64,000 nt of DNA from Proales similis (taxonomy: Eukaryota > Rotifera > Eurotatoria > Ploima > Proalidae): NCBI GenBank assembly GCA_019059635.1, contig JAGVRJ010000002.1, positions 2,170,001 to 2,234,000 of the forward strand. The letters run 5' to 3'. The notes below the pieces were generated by a model. The model was not told the origin of the DNA. It saw only the letters and a list, made by a program, of their open reading frames with translations, and searched no databases. Made by a program: the position numbers and the translations under genes. Positions 56,521 through 64,000 of this stretch are shown here, one piece after another (the stretch's first letter is position 1; each line of letters starts with the position of its first letter).

Positions 56521-57597
56521 TTAATGGCGTTTATGCAGACTTAAATTTCTCTCTTCAACAAAGTCAATTATAAACTTTTTTATCTGCTGGGTGTCTTTAG
56601 TGTCGAAAAGGGTCAAAACCACTTTGGCAAACATGCTCAAATTGTTGAATATGGTTTCGTGAAAGGAATGGAACGCAGTTGCGCTTAATATTTTCTCTTT
56701 CGTGATTGGTTCGATATTCAGCCTTTTTCTATCGAGTCGTCTTCCGACAAATGGCTCTAAATCAATGGGCGTTTTGGTCTTTTCTACATAATCTCCGATG
56801 AATACAGACGCGATTGTCTGGTCCAGATTCCATGTTGTGCTATGGAAGCGAATTTTGCTAGAGTTGAAAAGCTGCTGGTCAGAGCTATAGGACCGAATAA
56901 ATCTCAAAAGCGAGTCAATATTAAGCCCATCTTTGTCCTCGTTTAAACCCATCGACTTCAACCAAACGTCTTTTCTCATGCCAATGTGACTCATCGGCAG
57001 CATTCGGTATCTCTTCGATTGTCGGTGGAACGCTCCACAGCAATAGCCATTCCAGACTGTTATCGCATCGTAGTTCTTCGCAGCCATATACTTTCTTCTG
57101 ATCGGCATAAGATCCACGTCGCTGGTCAAAATAAAATCCTGCCCGGTGAGACCAGGAATCAAACCTGCGAAAAGCCGACCGACCATTGCGGCAACCACTT
57201 GATAGTCGGCTGGACAGTCGAAGTAGACGACTCGAATGTTCCATTCTCCGAGCGTATCAATGACGAGTTTGGCGAGAGGGCTCAAAGCCAGGTTCTGTTC
57301 TCTGGCCATCATCACAATGGGCTGGTACCCTATGCGCTGCCACGTTTTGGCTGTGATTGGAATTTGAAACAAATAATAATCGGGCGAAGTATTCAAGTCG
57401 ATTGAAATAAGAGCAAAACGAGGCGGTGAGGGCCGCTCAGGGAGTAAATATTTTGACAATTCATCGTAAAGATCGCGTAAAAAAGTCGTCTCGAATTCGG
57501 CCTCTGGATCGGAATTAAGACTTGGCCAAATATAATAGTTGAAAAAGATGACTATTTCAACTGTGAGGAGAATAAAAAAAGCTTGTTTCAATTTCAT
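56521..57597 (-). CDS. Type II membrane GT-A-like glycosyltransferase
   Basis: Intronless gene of 358 codons. MKLKQAFFILLTVEIVIFFN at 57597 is a signal anchor and the first ATG in frame; the longer frame starts without ATG. The luminal domain has FALISIDLNTSPDYYLFQIP, TWQRIGYQPIVMM, FDCPADYQVVAAMVGRLFAG and a clear DxD site in FILTSDVDLMPIRR (about 57120). It continues with YCCGAFHR, PMSHIGMRKDVW and a conserved HSTTWNLDQTI. The layout (nucleotide-sugar-binding N-half, DxD, late WxxDQ segment) is that of GT-A enzymes, and the whole resembles an uncharacterised invertebrate family. Substrate and linkage are unknown. Confidence 0.75.
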   Translation of the reverse strand: MKLKQAFFILLTVEIVIFFNYYIWPSLNSDPEAEFETTFLRDLYDELSKYLLPERPSPPRFALISIDLNTSPDYYLFQIPITAKTWQRIGYQPIVMMAREQNLALSPLAKLVIDTLGEWNIRVVYFDCPADYQVVAAMVGRLFAGLIPGLTGQDFILTSDVDLMPIRRKYMAAKNYDAITVWNGYCCGAFHRQSKRYRMLPMSHIGMRKDVWLKSMGLNEDKDGLNIDSLLRFIRSYSSDQQLFNSSKIRFHSTTWNLDQTIASVFIGDYVEKTKTPIDLEPFVGRRLDRKRLNIEPITKEKILSATAFHSFHETIFNNLSMFAKVVLTLFDTKDTQQIKKFIIDFVEERNLSLHKRH

Positions 57598-57878
57598 GAC
57601 GAAAAATAATTTTCTCGTTGCAAAAAAGCGAATCTTCAAAAAACAATCCAACTAAGTACATAGTTTACCAATTGGCCTAATTAAGCACGATCTTAAATAT
57701 TGGGAAAGGTGATACACTTCAAAGCTTCCATTATGTTCAATTTTGAACCTTCCATCTGATCGGCGCTAACGAAAAATTTGGAAAACATTTCTAAGACAAG
57801 AGATAACTAGACGTACAGAGCATTTTGTCTGCGCCAAAGCTGAATCTTGTCGACCTCGTGGGCGCTGGTTCTTTGAAA

Positions 57879-58622
57879 ATGAATTTAAAATTTTTTTTAT
57901 ATTTCCTTTTGCTTGCATGTTTTTTGAGCCTTTTCACTCTTGTTATTCATCAAACAACCTGCAACGACCATGATTTGTCGTTTTTCCAATCAAAAATGTC
58001 CAGAACAATCGCACGAGATGACATCATTGGATTTCTGCCCCTACCTATCGATCTCACCTACGGATCGGGCTTGATTCCGCTGATTACCGCCGCTCTACAC
58101 ACACAAGGAGACATTTTGGAGCTCGGCACGGGCCTCTTTTCAACGCCAGTTCTTCATCGCATATCGAGTAGTCAGAGGCGTTCATTTGTATCAGTCGATT
58201 CGAACCGAGAATGGATCTCAAAGTTTGCACTCTACAACCTGACCCAACTGCACAAGTTGTATTTCATCGACGGCTTAGAGCTGTCTACTTTTGGCCAAGA
58301 GAAAAGATGGGGTCTGGTCCTAGTCGATCATTTGGTTGCCAGCACTAGAGCTCAGTCGACCATCAATCTGGCCAGCAAAGCCGAAATCGTTGTCCTTCAT
58401 GATGCAGAGAAACGATTTGAAAATTACTATCATTACAATGCAAACAGAGTGCTGGATCACTTCAAGTACGCATGCAAGTACTCTTTGTTCAAAAACCAGG
58501 CAAAAACGGATTACATTTCGACCCTTTTATTGAGCAACTCTGTTGACGTTCGTGCTTTGGCGGAGATATTGGACTCCATCCCGACTCCTTATGGACACCG
58601 AGCTTGTGACACAAGTATGTGA
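57879..58622 (+). CDS. Membrane-anchored SAM-methyltransferase-like protein
   Basis: Intronless gene of 247 codons. MNLKFFLYFLLLACFLSLFT is a signal anchor or signal peptide; the longer frame upstream lacks an ATG. The globular part has a class I methyltransferase pattern: GDILELGTGLFSTPVLH (motif I, Gly-rich loop after beta-1), SFVSVDSNREWI (acidic end of beta-2), WGLVLVDHLVAST (motif IV-like) and VVLHDAEKRFENYY. This arrangement occurs in a family of extracytoplasmic or secretory methyltransferase-like proteins with unknown substrates. AATAAA follows at about 58671. Activity is inferred from the fold pattern only. Confidence 0.7.
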   Translation: MNLKFFLYFLLLACFLSLFTLVIHQTTCNDHDLSFFQSKMSRTIARDDIIGFLPLPIDLTYGSGLIPLITAALHTQGDILELGTGLFSTPVLHRISSSQRRSFVSVDSNREWISKFALYNLTQLHKLYFIDGLELSTFGQEKRWGLVLVDHLVASTRAQSTINLASKAEIVVLHDAEKRFENYYHYNANRVLDHFKYACKYSLFKNQAKTDYISTLLLSNSVDVRALAEILDSIPTPYGHRACDTSM

Positions 58623-58799
58623 AGTCAATGATCAATTAAGATCACCGGACTTGTTTTGTTGTGTTTAACGAATAAATTAAAATCGGGGAGTTTTTAAACT
58701 GATCGTTGAGAAAAAGCTGCGACAGATGCTGGATTGCTTTCTTCAAGTGACTTGAGAGCAAAAGTTCTCTAGTCTGACAGAGCTGATTCCGAGAATAGA

Positions 58800-59021
58800 G
58801 TGCATGAGAAAAAGAGCAGAGCAAGTGGGTGCAAGTTTTTCTTGCCTCTGAAATAGAAGAGATACATTGGGTTTTTGCACTTGATACAATCGAAAAAGGC
58901 CCAGGTCTTTCTCCCCAAATAGATAGACCCGCCCGAATTCGAATTAAGTAGGCATTACCTCTTCACAAATGAGCGACTCCCCAATATAGTGAATAATCAC
59001 TATTGTCGATTTGAAGTTGTC
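58800..59021 (-). pseudogene. Relic of a long-ectodomain seven-helix receptor
   Basis: About 222 bp align, with scattered substitutions and small gaps, to the receptor gene at 63691-63912. The shared run GTGCATGAGAAAAAGAGCAG is exact, and the end GAAGTTGT is shared. Relative to the intact copies the minus-strand frame is interrupted by stops. It covers only the part of the ectodomain before the first helix. Its place directly downstream of the full gene at 59077-61506 makes it a decayed third member of the tandem array. Confidence 0.75.
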
Positions 59022-59076
59022 AGTTATTGTATTGTTGAAAATAGATACGACAAGAAAATGCAGTCTCGGCCTATTT

Positions 59077-61506
59077 TCAACATTTAAAACAAAATGAGTC
59101 TAATTTCGAAAATGGATTAGGCGAAAAGCATTCGGTAATTAAACATTTAACCGCTTGTCTAAAATCTGAATTGAACTTCAAGAAGACAAAAAAGTCAGCA
59201 ATAGCGCTGAAGGTCAAAATTGCCTCGGTGATTGGATAGAGATTGGTACAAGGTGACCTAAGGATAGAATAACGAAAGTAGCATAAAGATTTTGTTTCGC
59301 CGTTAAAATACATTAGTTGGTCATATGTCTTGAAAAAACTAATGATCGAGTGAGGCAAACGTATTAAGAGGCCAATCAGTCCGTTAGTAATGATCAGCAG
59401 GGATAATTTCTTTTCAACATTTTCTTTTTCCGACTTGTTTTTAGACGCATGTTTCCAGTTCATTTTAGGACGGCTCCGAACAAACGAGAGCAGTGAGTAG
59501 TCTATAAAAAGGGAAAAAACGACGACAAGAATGTCGTTAAGAACCACAAAAGTAATATAGATCGAAATTGGAATAGAGGTTGATTCTATGAAAGATCGCT
59601 TATCGAACAAAAATATTTCATAACCAGGCATTCCAGTGAGGCTGTCGATTGTTTCCGAATCATTGTAAAATAGGGCGGACACATTGAGCAGAAAGGTGAC
59701 AATCGCCATGACCAAGATGGCATATCTGGGCGAGAGCTTGAAAACTAGTTTGCTGATTGGTTCCAGTCTTTTTGGTGCAGCGTTCATCAAATATCTGAAG
59801 AAAGTGAACGCCAGGTTCGAAAGGTTCATGCACATTCTGAACGAGCTGGCCAAATAAATCGAGTTGATCAGCATCATCAGTCTCATCGAGTCGTTGGCGA
59901 ACCAGGGCGAGCAGTAGATGCTGCCGTATTCCAAGCACTCGCCCAGCAGCCTCGGTAGCATCGACAAGTTGTACAGAGCCCCGAAGAAGGCGTTGAACTG
60001 CATGTATTCGAACAGCTTGTACTGCCGCATGCCGAGTTGTTTGTCATTCACCGATCGTGTGTTGGCCTTCATCCTGCTCAAGGCCAATATGCTGAGCAGA
60101 GCAAGAGTGACTCCGACTATCGAAATGAGGGGCTGTAGAACAATCGATACGGTGAACCTGGTCATTTGAATTGAGATCAGCACCTCGTAAATACTCGCTT
60201 CATGTTGAGCTCCAGAATCTTGGATAGAATTGTTTTTGTCGCACAATCTGAGTCTGTCTTCGAAACGGCAGTCTTCTAGCGCTTTGTCAAGGGCTGATCT
60301 ATTCATGAACAAGTCATAAAGTGATTGGTTTAAGCTCAGTGTCCACGTCTCGAACGCTTCCCATTTCGTTTCAGAGTCTTCGGACACTAGGCTTGTGTGC
60401 ATGAGAAAAAGAGCAGAGCAAGTGAGTTCAAGTTTTTCTTGATTCTTAAGCAGAATTTCAACATTGGGCTTTTGTGCTGGATAGAATTGAAATAGACAAA
60501 AGTCTTCAACCACATAACGATATATCGGCAAAGATTCTAATTGAACAGGGAAGCCATTGTCCAATAATGAATCTTTCCCCAATCTCTGAATAAAAATTAT
60601 TGTCGAATTGAAGTTTTTTGGTGGAAAACCTTCTAGCCATTTTGGATTTAAATGAAGGAATTCGCGAAGATTTATTACATCAATTTGAATAATTCGAACA
60701 CGAACGTGTCTAAGGAAGGCTTGCTCGCATTGCTTCAAGTGTCCGTGTATTATCACGTAATAAACTTCATTCGCAAATAATTGCTCGTGAAAAATAAGGG
60801 TTGATAGACGAACCATGTACAAATGATCCAAGTAAATATCTTCAGTGTAGAAACCAAGGTCGATGGTTTGATTGTTCGAAGTGAAGCCTTGAAATCCAAT
60901 TTTGTTGACTTTTATCAGAGAGTCGGTCAATTCATTCACAGACAGGAATATCAAAGAAATATTTTGAAACAAAACGAGACAAGTGTTTTCTTTGTAGATG
61001 TTGTTTATTTTGAATTGCACTACTAAGTCGAAGTCGCTTATAAAAAGATCAGCTCTTTCCGATATGCTCTGCTCATCACAATATTCCAGCTCATTCCAAT
61101 TTTCATCAGAGTCGCGTTGAAGTATTTTTAAATTCGTAAAATAAAATACTAAATTTACCAGTTGGTTTGTTTGATTTGCCGAGTATGAAAACTGAAATAT
61201 GTATTCAGCATCAAAACCCTTAATGCCAGCAAAGTAAAAAGAGAGATTTCCGTAATCAAGCGGCTCCGAAGGGTCAAACTCATTGCTCATTATTAAATCT
61301 TTCGAACCGTCCGATCCAATTGCATGAGATTCAACTTGATCGCCGTCGACTAAATCCATATCGTAATTTTGGGACCAATCAGCAAAACTTGACACCTGGC
61401 AACTATTGAATAGATAATCTTGATCAAATCTACACCGAGCTGAATTGACTTGTCGCGTCATCGATAAAACCAGGCCCAATAATATTAAAGTCAATAAAGC
61501 AAACAT
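59077..61506 (-). CDS. Seven-helix receptor-like protein with 450-residue ectodomain
   Basis: Intronless gene of 809 codons. A signal peptide (MFALLTLILLGLVLSMTRQV) is followed by an ectodomain of about 430 residues with several Asn-glycosylation sites and few Cys, then seven hydrophobic helices from about residue 450. The helices include LQPLISIVGVTLALLSIL (TM1), YMQFNAFFGALYNLSML (TM2), MNLSNLAFTFFRYLM (TM3 end, FRY in the DRY position) and NGLIGLLIRLPHSIISFF (TM6). The last helix reads LTFSAIADFFVFLKFN. I see no GPS cleavage motif of adhesion GPCRs and no LRRs. It resembles an orphan expanded receptor type in small invertebrates, with no known ligand. The segment 59627-60480 is almost identical to the neighbouring copy. 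Confidence 0.75.
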   Translation of the reverse strand: MFALLTLILLGLVLSMTRQVNSARCRFDQDYLFNSCQVSSFADWSQNYDMDLVDGDQVESHAIGSDGSKDLIMSNEFDPSEPLDYGNLSFYFAGIKGFDAEYIFQFSYSANQTNQLVNLVFYFTNLKILQRDSDENWNELEYCDEQSISERADLFISDFDLVVQFKINNIYKENTCLVLFQNISLIFLSVNELTDSLIKVNKIGFQGFTSNNQTIDLGFYTEDIYLDHLYMVRLSTLIFHEQLFANEVYYVIIHGHLKQCEQAFLRHVRVRIIQIDVINLREFLHLNPKWLEGFPPKNFNSTIIFIQRLGKDSLLDNGFPVQLESLPIYRYVVEDFCLFQFYPAQKPNVEILLKNQEKLELTCSALFLMHTSLVSEDSETKWEAFETWTLSLNQSLYDLFMNRSALDKALEDCRFEDRLRLCDKNNSIQDSGAQHEASIYEVLISIQMTRFTVSIVLQPLISIVGVTLALLSILALSRMKANTRSVNDKQLGMRQYKLFEYMQFNAFFGALYNLSMLPRLLGECLEYGSIYCSPWFANDSMRLMMLINSIYLASSFRMCMNLSNLAFTFFRYLMNAAPKRLEPISKLVFKLSPRYAILVMAIVTFLLNVSALFYNDSETIDSLTGMPGYEIFLFDKRSFIESTSIPISIYITFVVLNDILVVVFSLFIDYSLLSFVRSRPKMNWKHASKNKSEKENVEKKLSLLIITNGLIGLLIRLPHSIISFFKTYDQLMYFNGETKSLCYFRYSILRSPCTNLYPITEAILTFSAIADFFVFLKFNSDFRQAVKCLITECFSPNPFSKLDSFCFKC
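59627..60480 (-). repeat. Homogenised 854-bp tract, copy 1
   Basis: Aligns without a gap to 62921-63774 (constant offset 3294) with only about seven mismatches seen by eye, around 99% identity. Sequences on both sides diverge strongly although they are homologous coding DNA. It covers the end of the ectodomain and TM1 to TM4/5. Confidence 0.9.
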
Positions 61507-62406
61507 ACTCTTCCACAGTTAAATAGAAGATTCGAATAATTGGGATTTATGCTCTCCTTTTAGAGGATTCAAATATGAAATGAGATCTGTTTTTCGATTC
61601 GCTTCTTATTTGAGAAGCTTGTTTTTATACGCTGCTTTTGAGGAATCGATGGCTGTTTTAGGCGAAATAACGTTGCGTTCCTAGGAGAGTTTCGCTAAAT
61701 TATACATTTCCAATTAAATGTATCACATGTGTGGATAAAAAAGTGCCCGATGCATTCGCAGGCCGAGGAATTCATATTTCAGCGATGAGGGAAAACAGAA
61801 AAATAGGCTTCGATTTAAAGGCTTACATGGGAGTCGGGACTATCTTTGATATTTTCATCCTACAATGTTTCCTTTCCGCTAAAAAATCTACAAATCGCTC
61901 GGTAGCAGATCAAATTGCATCAGGCTTTGTCTATATATTCTCTCTTAAGAGAAAAATACTTAAAGCCTCCGGTAATAAGCCCGTCGACTTGAATTTAATT
62001 GATTTAACAAGCCCAAATATAATTTGCTTGAAATCTTTGCCCTGTTCCATCTCCCGGAATTAATCGCAATGTCAAAGCCGAAATCGATGTTAGCCCGACT
62101 AAAAACAGACATAATACAACTAAAGATTTATTAATAAGAAAAGAACAGAAATTTAAATGTTGCTTTGAAAAAGAAGTGCAGAGAAAAATCAATTTACTAC
62201 AGACAATCCTAAGCAAGAGCCACAAACATAATGATAAGCACAACTTCGTTTAAACTAGTATAACCTAATAGATCATCATAAAGACATGGTCTAGTTCCCT
62301 AAAGATAAGATCTCTTGTTGTATTTATTAAGCTTAATTAGAAGCTGCCTCGAAATGACCTGTTTAAATTAAAATCGGGAATCCAAATTAGCAAAAACGAG
62401 TAATAA
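61507..62406. other. Spacer between seven-helix receptor copies
   Basis: About 900 bp containing the promoter of the full gene and the 3' flank of the right-hand copy. Open frames here are short and unsupported. Confidence 0.5.
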
Positions 62407-64000
62407 TCAAAAACGAGATCGCCAAGAAGCAACCATAAATTTGACTGCTTGACTGAAACTAGAGTTGAACTTGAAAAAGACGAAAAAGTCTGTAATTGTG
62501 CTGAATGTCAGAATCGACTCTGTGATCGAATAGACATTGATACATGGTGATTTAAAAATAAAATTAGAGAAAATGCAAACATTTTCAACATTGTAATCAT
62601 ATGTGACCTGATCGTATCCCTTATACAGACTGGCTGCCGAATGCGGCAAACGTATCAAAAGGCCAATCAGTCCATTCGTAACAATCAGCTGCGACAATTT
62701 CTTTTCAACATTTTCTTTTTCTGACTTGTTTTTAGACGCATGGTTTAAGTTCATTTTAGGACGGCTCCGAACAAACGCGAGCAGTAAGTAGTCTAAGAAG
62801 AACGAGACCACAATTATTAAAAAGTCGTTAATTACTACTAACGCTAAATAGATCCACATAAAGACTGAAGTTAGTTCAATAAGAAAACCTCTTCTATCGT
62901 ATTTAAACAGATCATAACGAGGCATTTCAGTGAGGCTGTCGATTGTTTCTGAATCATTGTAAAATAGGGCGGACACATTGAGCAGAAAGGTGACAATCGC
63001 CATGACCAAGATGGCATATCTGGGCGAGAGCTTGAAAACTAGTTTGCTGATTGGTTCCAGTCTTTTTGGTGCAGCGTTCATCAAATATCTGAAGAAAGTG
63101 AACGCCAGGTTCGAAAGGTTCATGCACATTCTGAACGAGCTGGCCAAATAAATCGAGTTGATCAGCATCATCAGTCTCATCGAGTCGTTGGCGAACCAGG
63201 GTGAGCAGTAGATGCTGCCGTATTCCAAGCACTCGCCCAGCAGCCTCGGTAGCATCGACAAGCTGTACAGAGCCCCGAAGAAGGCGTTGAACTGCATGTA
63301 TTCGAACAGCTTGTACTGCCGCATGCCGAGTTGTTTGTCATTCACCGATCGTGTGTTGGCCTTCATCCTGCTCAAGGCCAATATGCTGAGCAGAGCAAGA
63401 GTGACTCCGACTATCGAAATGAGGGGCTGTAGAACAATCGATACGGTGAACCTGGTCATTTGAATTGAGATCAGCACCTCGTAAATACTCGCTTCATGTT
63501 GAGCTCCAGAATCTTGGATAGAATTGTTTTTGTCGCACAATCTGAGTCTGTCTTCGAAACGGCAGTCTTCTAGCGCTTTGTCAAGGGCTGATCTATTCAT
63601 GAACAAGTCATAAAGTGATTGGTTTAAGCTCAGTGTCCACGTCTCGAACGCTTCCCATTTCGTTTCAGAGTCTTCGGACACTAGACTGGTGTGCATGAGA
63701 AAAAGAGCAGAGCAAGTGAGTTCAAGTTTTTCTTGATTCTTAAGCGGAATTTCAACATTGGGCTTTTGTGCTGGATACAATCGAAACAGGCACAAGTCTT
63801 TGTCTCCGTATGGATAGACCCGCCTGAATTCGAATTCAGTAGGTATTCCTTCTTCCCAAATGAGCGGCTCCCCCATACTCTGAACAATAATTATTGTTGA
63901 GTTGAAGTTGTCTGGTGGAAAAGCTTCTGTCCATTTTGGGTTTAAGTGAAGAAATTGGCGCAGATTTGTGATCGAAATCTTTAGAGTCTTAACACGAACG
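62407..64000 (-). CDS. Seven-helix receptor-like protein, copy 2 (5' end outside window)
   Basis: Open frame to the window edge (in frame from 63999). It covers the last part of the ectodomain (FLHLNPKW, STIIIVQSMGEPLIW) and all seven helices. The helix region from 62921 to 63774 is nearly identical to the copy at 59077-61506. The rest, including TM5-TM7 and the C-terminus, has diverged: the TM5 region contains WIYLALVVINDFLIIVV, and the end reads VASWRSRF, shorter than copy 1. A shared RSRPKMN segment in the third intracellular loop (about 62760) is again strongly conserved. The missing N-terminus should lie within roughly 0.9 kb to the right. Function is unknown. Confidence 0.75.
   Translation of the reverse strand, partial: VRVKTLKISITNLRQFLHLNPKWTEAFPPDNFNSTIIIVQSMGEPLIWEEGIPTEFEFRRVYPYGDKDLCLFRLYPAQKPNVEIPLKNQEKLELTCSALFLMHTSLVSEDSETKWEAFETWTLSLNQSLYDLFMNRSALDKALEDCRFEDRLRLCDKNNSIQDSGAQHEASIYEVLISIQMTRFTVSIVLQPLISIVGVTLALLSILALSRMKANTRSVNDKQLGMRQYKLFEYMQFNAFFGALYSLSMLPRLLGECLEYGSIYCSPWFANDSMRLMMLINSIYLASSFRMCMNLSNLAFTFFRYLMNAAPKRLEPISKLVFKLSPRYAILVMAIVTFLLNVSALFYNDSETIDSLTEMPRYDLFKYDRRGFLIELTSVFMWIYLALVVINDFLIIVVSFFLDYLLLAFVRSRPKMNLNHASKNKSEKENVEKKLSQLIVTNGLIGLLIRLPHSAASLYKGYDQVTYDYNVENVCIFSNFIFKSPCINVYSITESILTFSTITDFFVFFKFNSSFSQAVKFMVASWRSRF
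62921..63774 (-). repeat. Homogenised 854-bp tract, copy 2
   Basis: Partner of 59627-60480. One of the few differences changes YNLS to YSLS in TM2; most of the others I see are silent. Confidence 0.9.

Noticed and set aside
61731-62063. 110-codon plus-strand frame between receptor copies
   Set aside because: No homology recognised and it overlaps the expected promoter and 3' flank. The frame that begins here is not conserved elsewhere in the array.
1-64000. Bacterial-type features (operons, CRISPR arrays, insertion sequences, viral genes)
   Set aside because: Intron-rich animal genes throughout; no spaced direct-repeat array, transposase, reverse transcriptase or capsid-like frame was seen. 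tRNA genes were not recognised by eye, which does not exclude them.

Overview
The window is nuclear DNA of a small-genome animal. Nearly all coding regions are animal families, split by many very short introns (mostly about 45-70 bp, GT at the 5' end, AG at the 3' end). About 26 genes or gene remnants sit in 64 kb, so the genome is very compact. A C22orf23/EVG1-type protein, linked to motile cilia by its phylogenetic distribution, and a vault PARP (PARP4) argue against a nematode. Several secretory-pathway families recall small aquatic or meiofaunal invertebrates of the rotifer/lophotrochozoan kind, but I cannot fix the phylum from this sequence. Many introns end in AAG rather than CAG or TAG, which may be a signature of the lineage.

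Layout. 1-2.6 kb: the 3' part of a TRPC-type cation channel. 2.6-7.7 kb: a tandem array of four short rhodopsin-like GPCR genes, each preceded by a TATA box; the first copy is broken. 8.0-17.3 kb (minus): three tandem M28 glutamate-carboxypeptidase/NAALADase-like ectoenzymes. 17.8-24.0 kb (minus): a complete vault poly(ADP-ribose) polymerase with an embedded ubiquitin-like domain and a Glu-to-Gln change in the catalytic triad. 24.2-25.3 kb (minus): an archaemetzincin. 26.5-29.0 kb: an SLC6 transporter with altered sodium sites. 29.5-33.2 kb: two divergent paralogues of a type II Golgi-like glycosyltransferase family. 34.0-41.2 kb: a metal-transport neighbourhood with two ZIP zinc transporters, a HOGA1-like aldolase that has lost its catalytic lysine, and a CTR1 copper transporter. 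41.9-45.3 kb (minus): a second, complete TRPC channel. 45.8-48.2 kb: an EVG1 homologue convergent with a somatostatin/allatostatin-C-type receptor. 48.2-50.9 kb: the longest gene-free stretch. 50.9-58.6 kb: small membrane and secretory-pathway genes (two TMEM272-like proteins, a DUF1647 protein, a tetraspan protein, a GT-A-like transferase, a methyltransferase-like protein). 58.8-64.0 kb (minus): an array of long-ectodomain seven-helix receptors made of one relic, one full gene and one gene cut by the window edge. The two genes share an 854-bp tract of about 99% identity.

The genes do not form one pathway. The recurring process is local tandem duplication followed by divergence, decay or gene conversion (GPCRs, peptidases, ZIPs, transferases, TRPC channels, seven-helix receptors). 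Several enzymes and transporters keep their fold but have changed key residues (PARP4, HOGA1-like, SLC6, ZIP, AMZ), and these are the main points to check.
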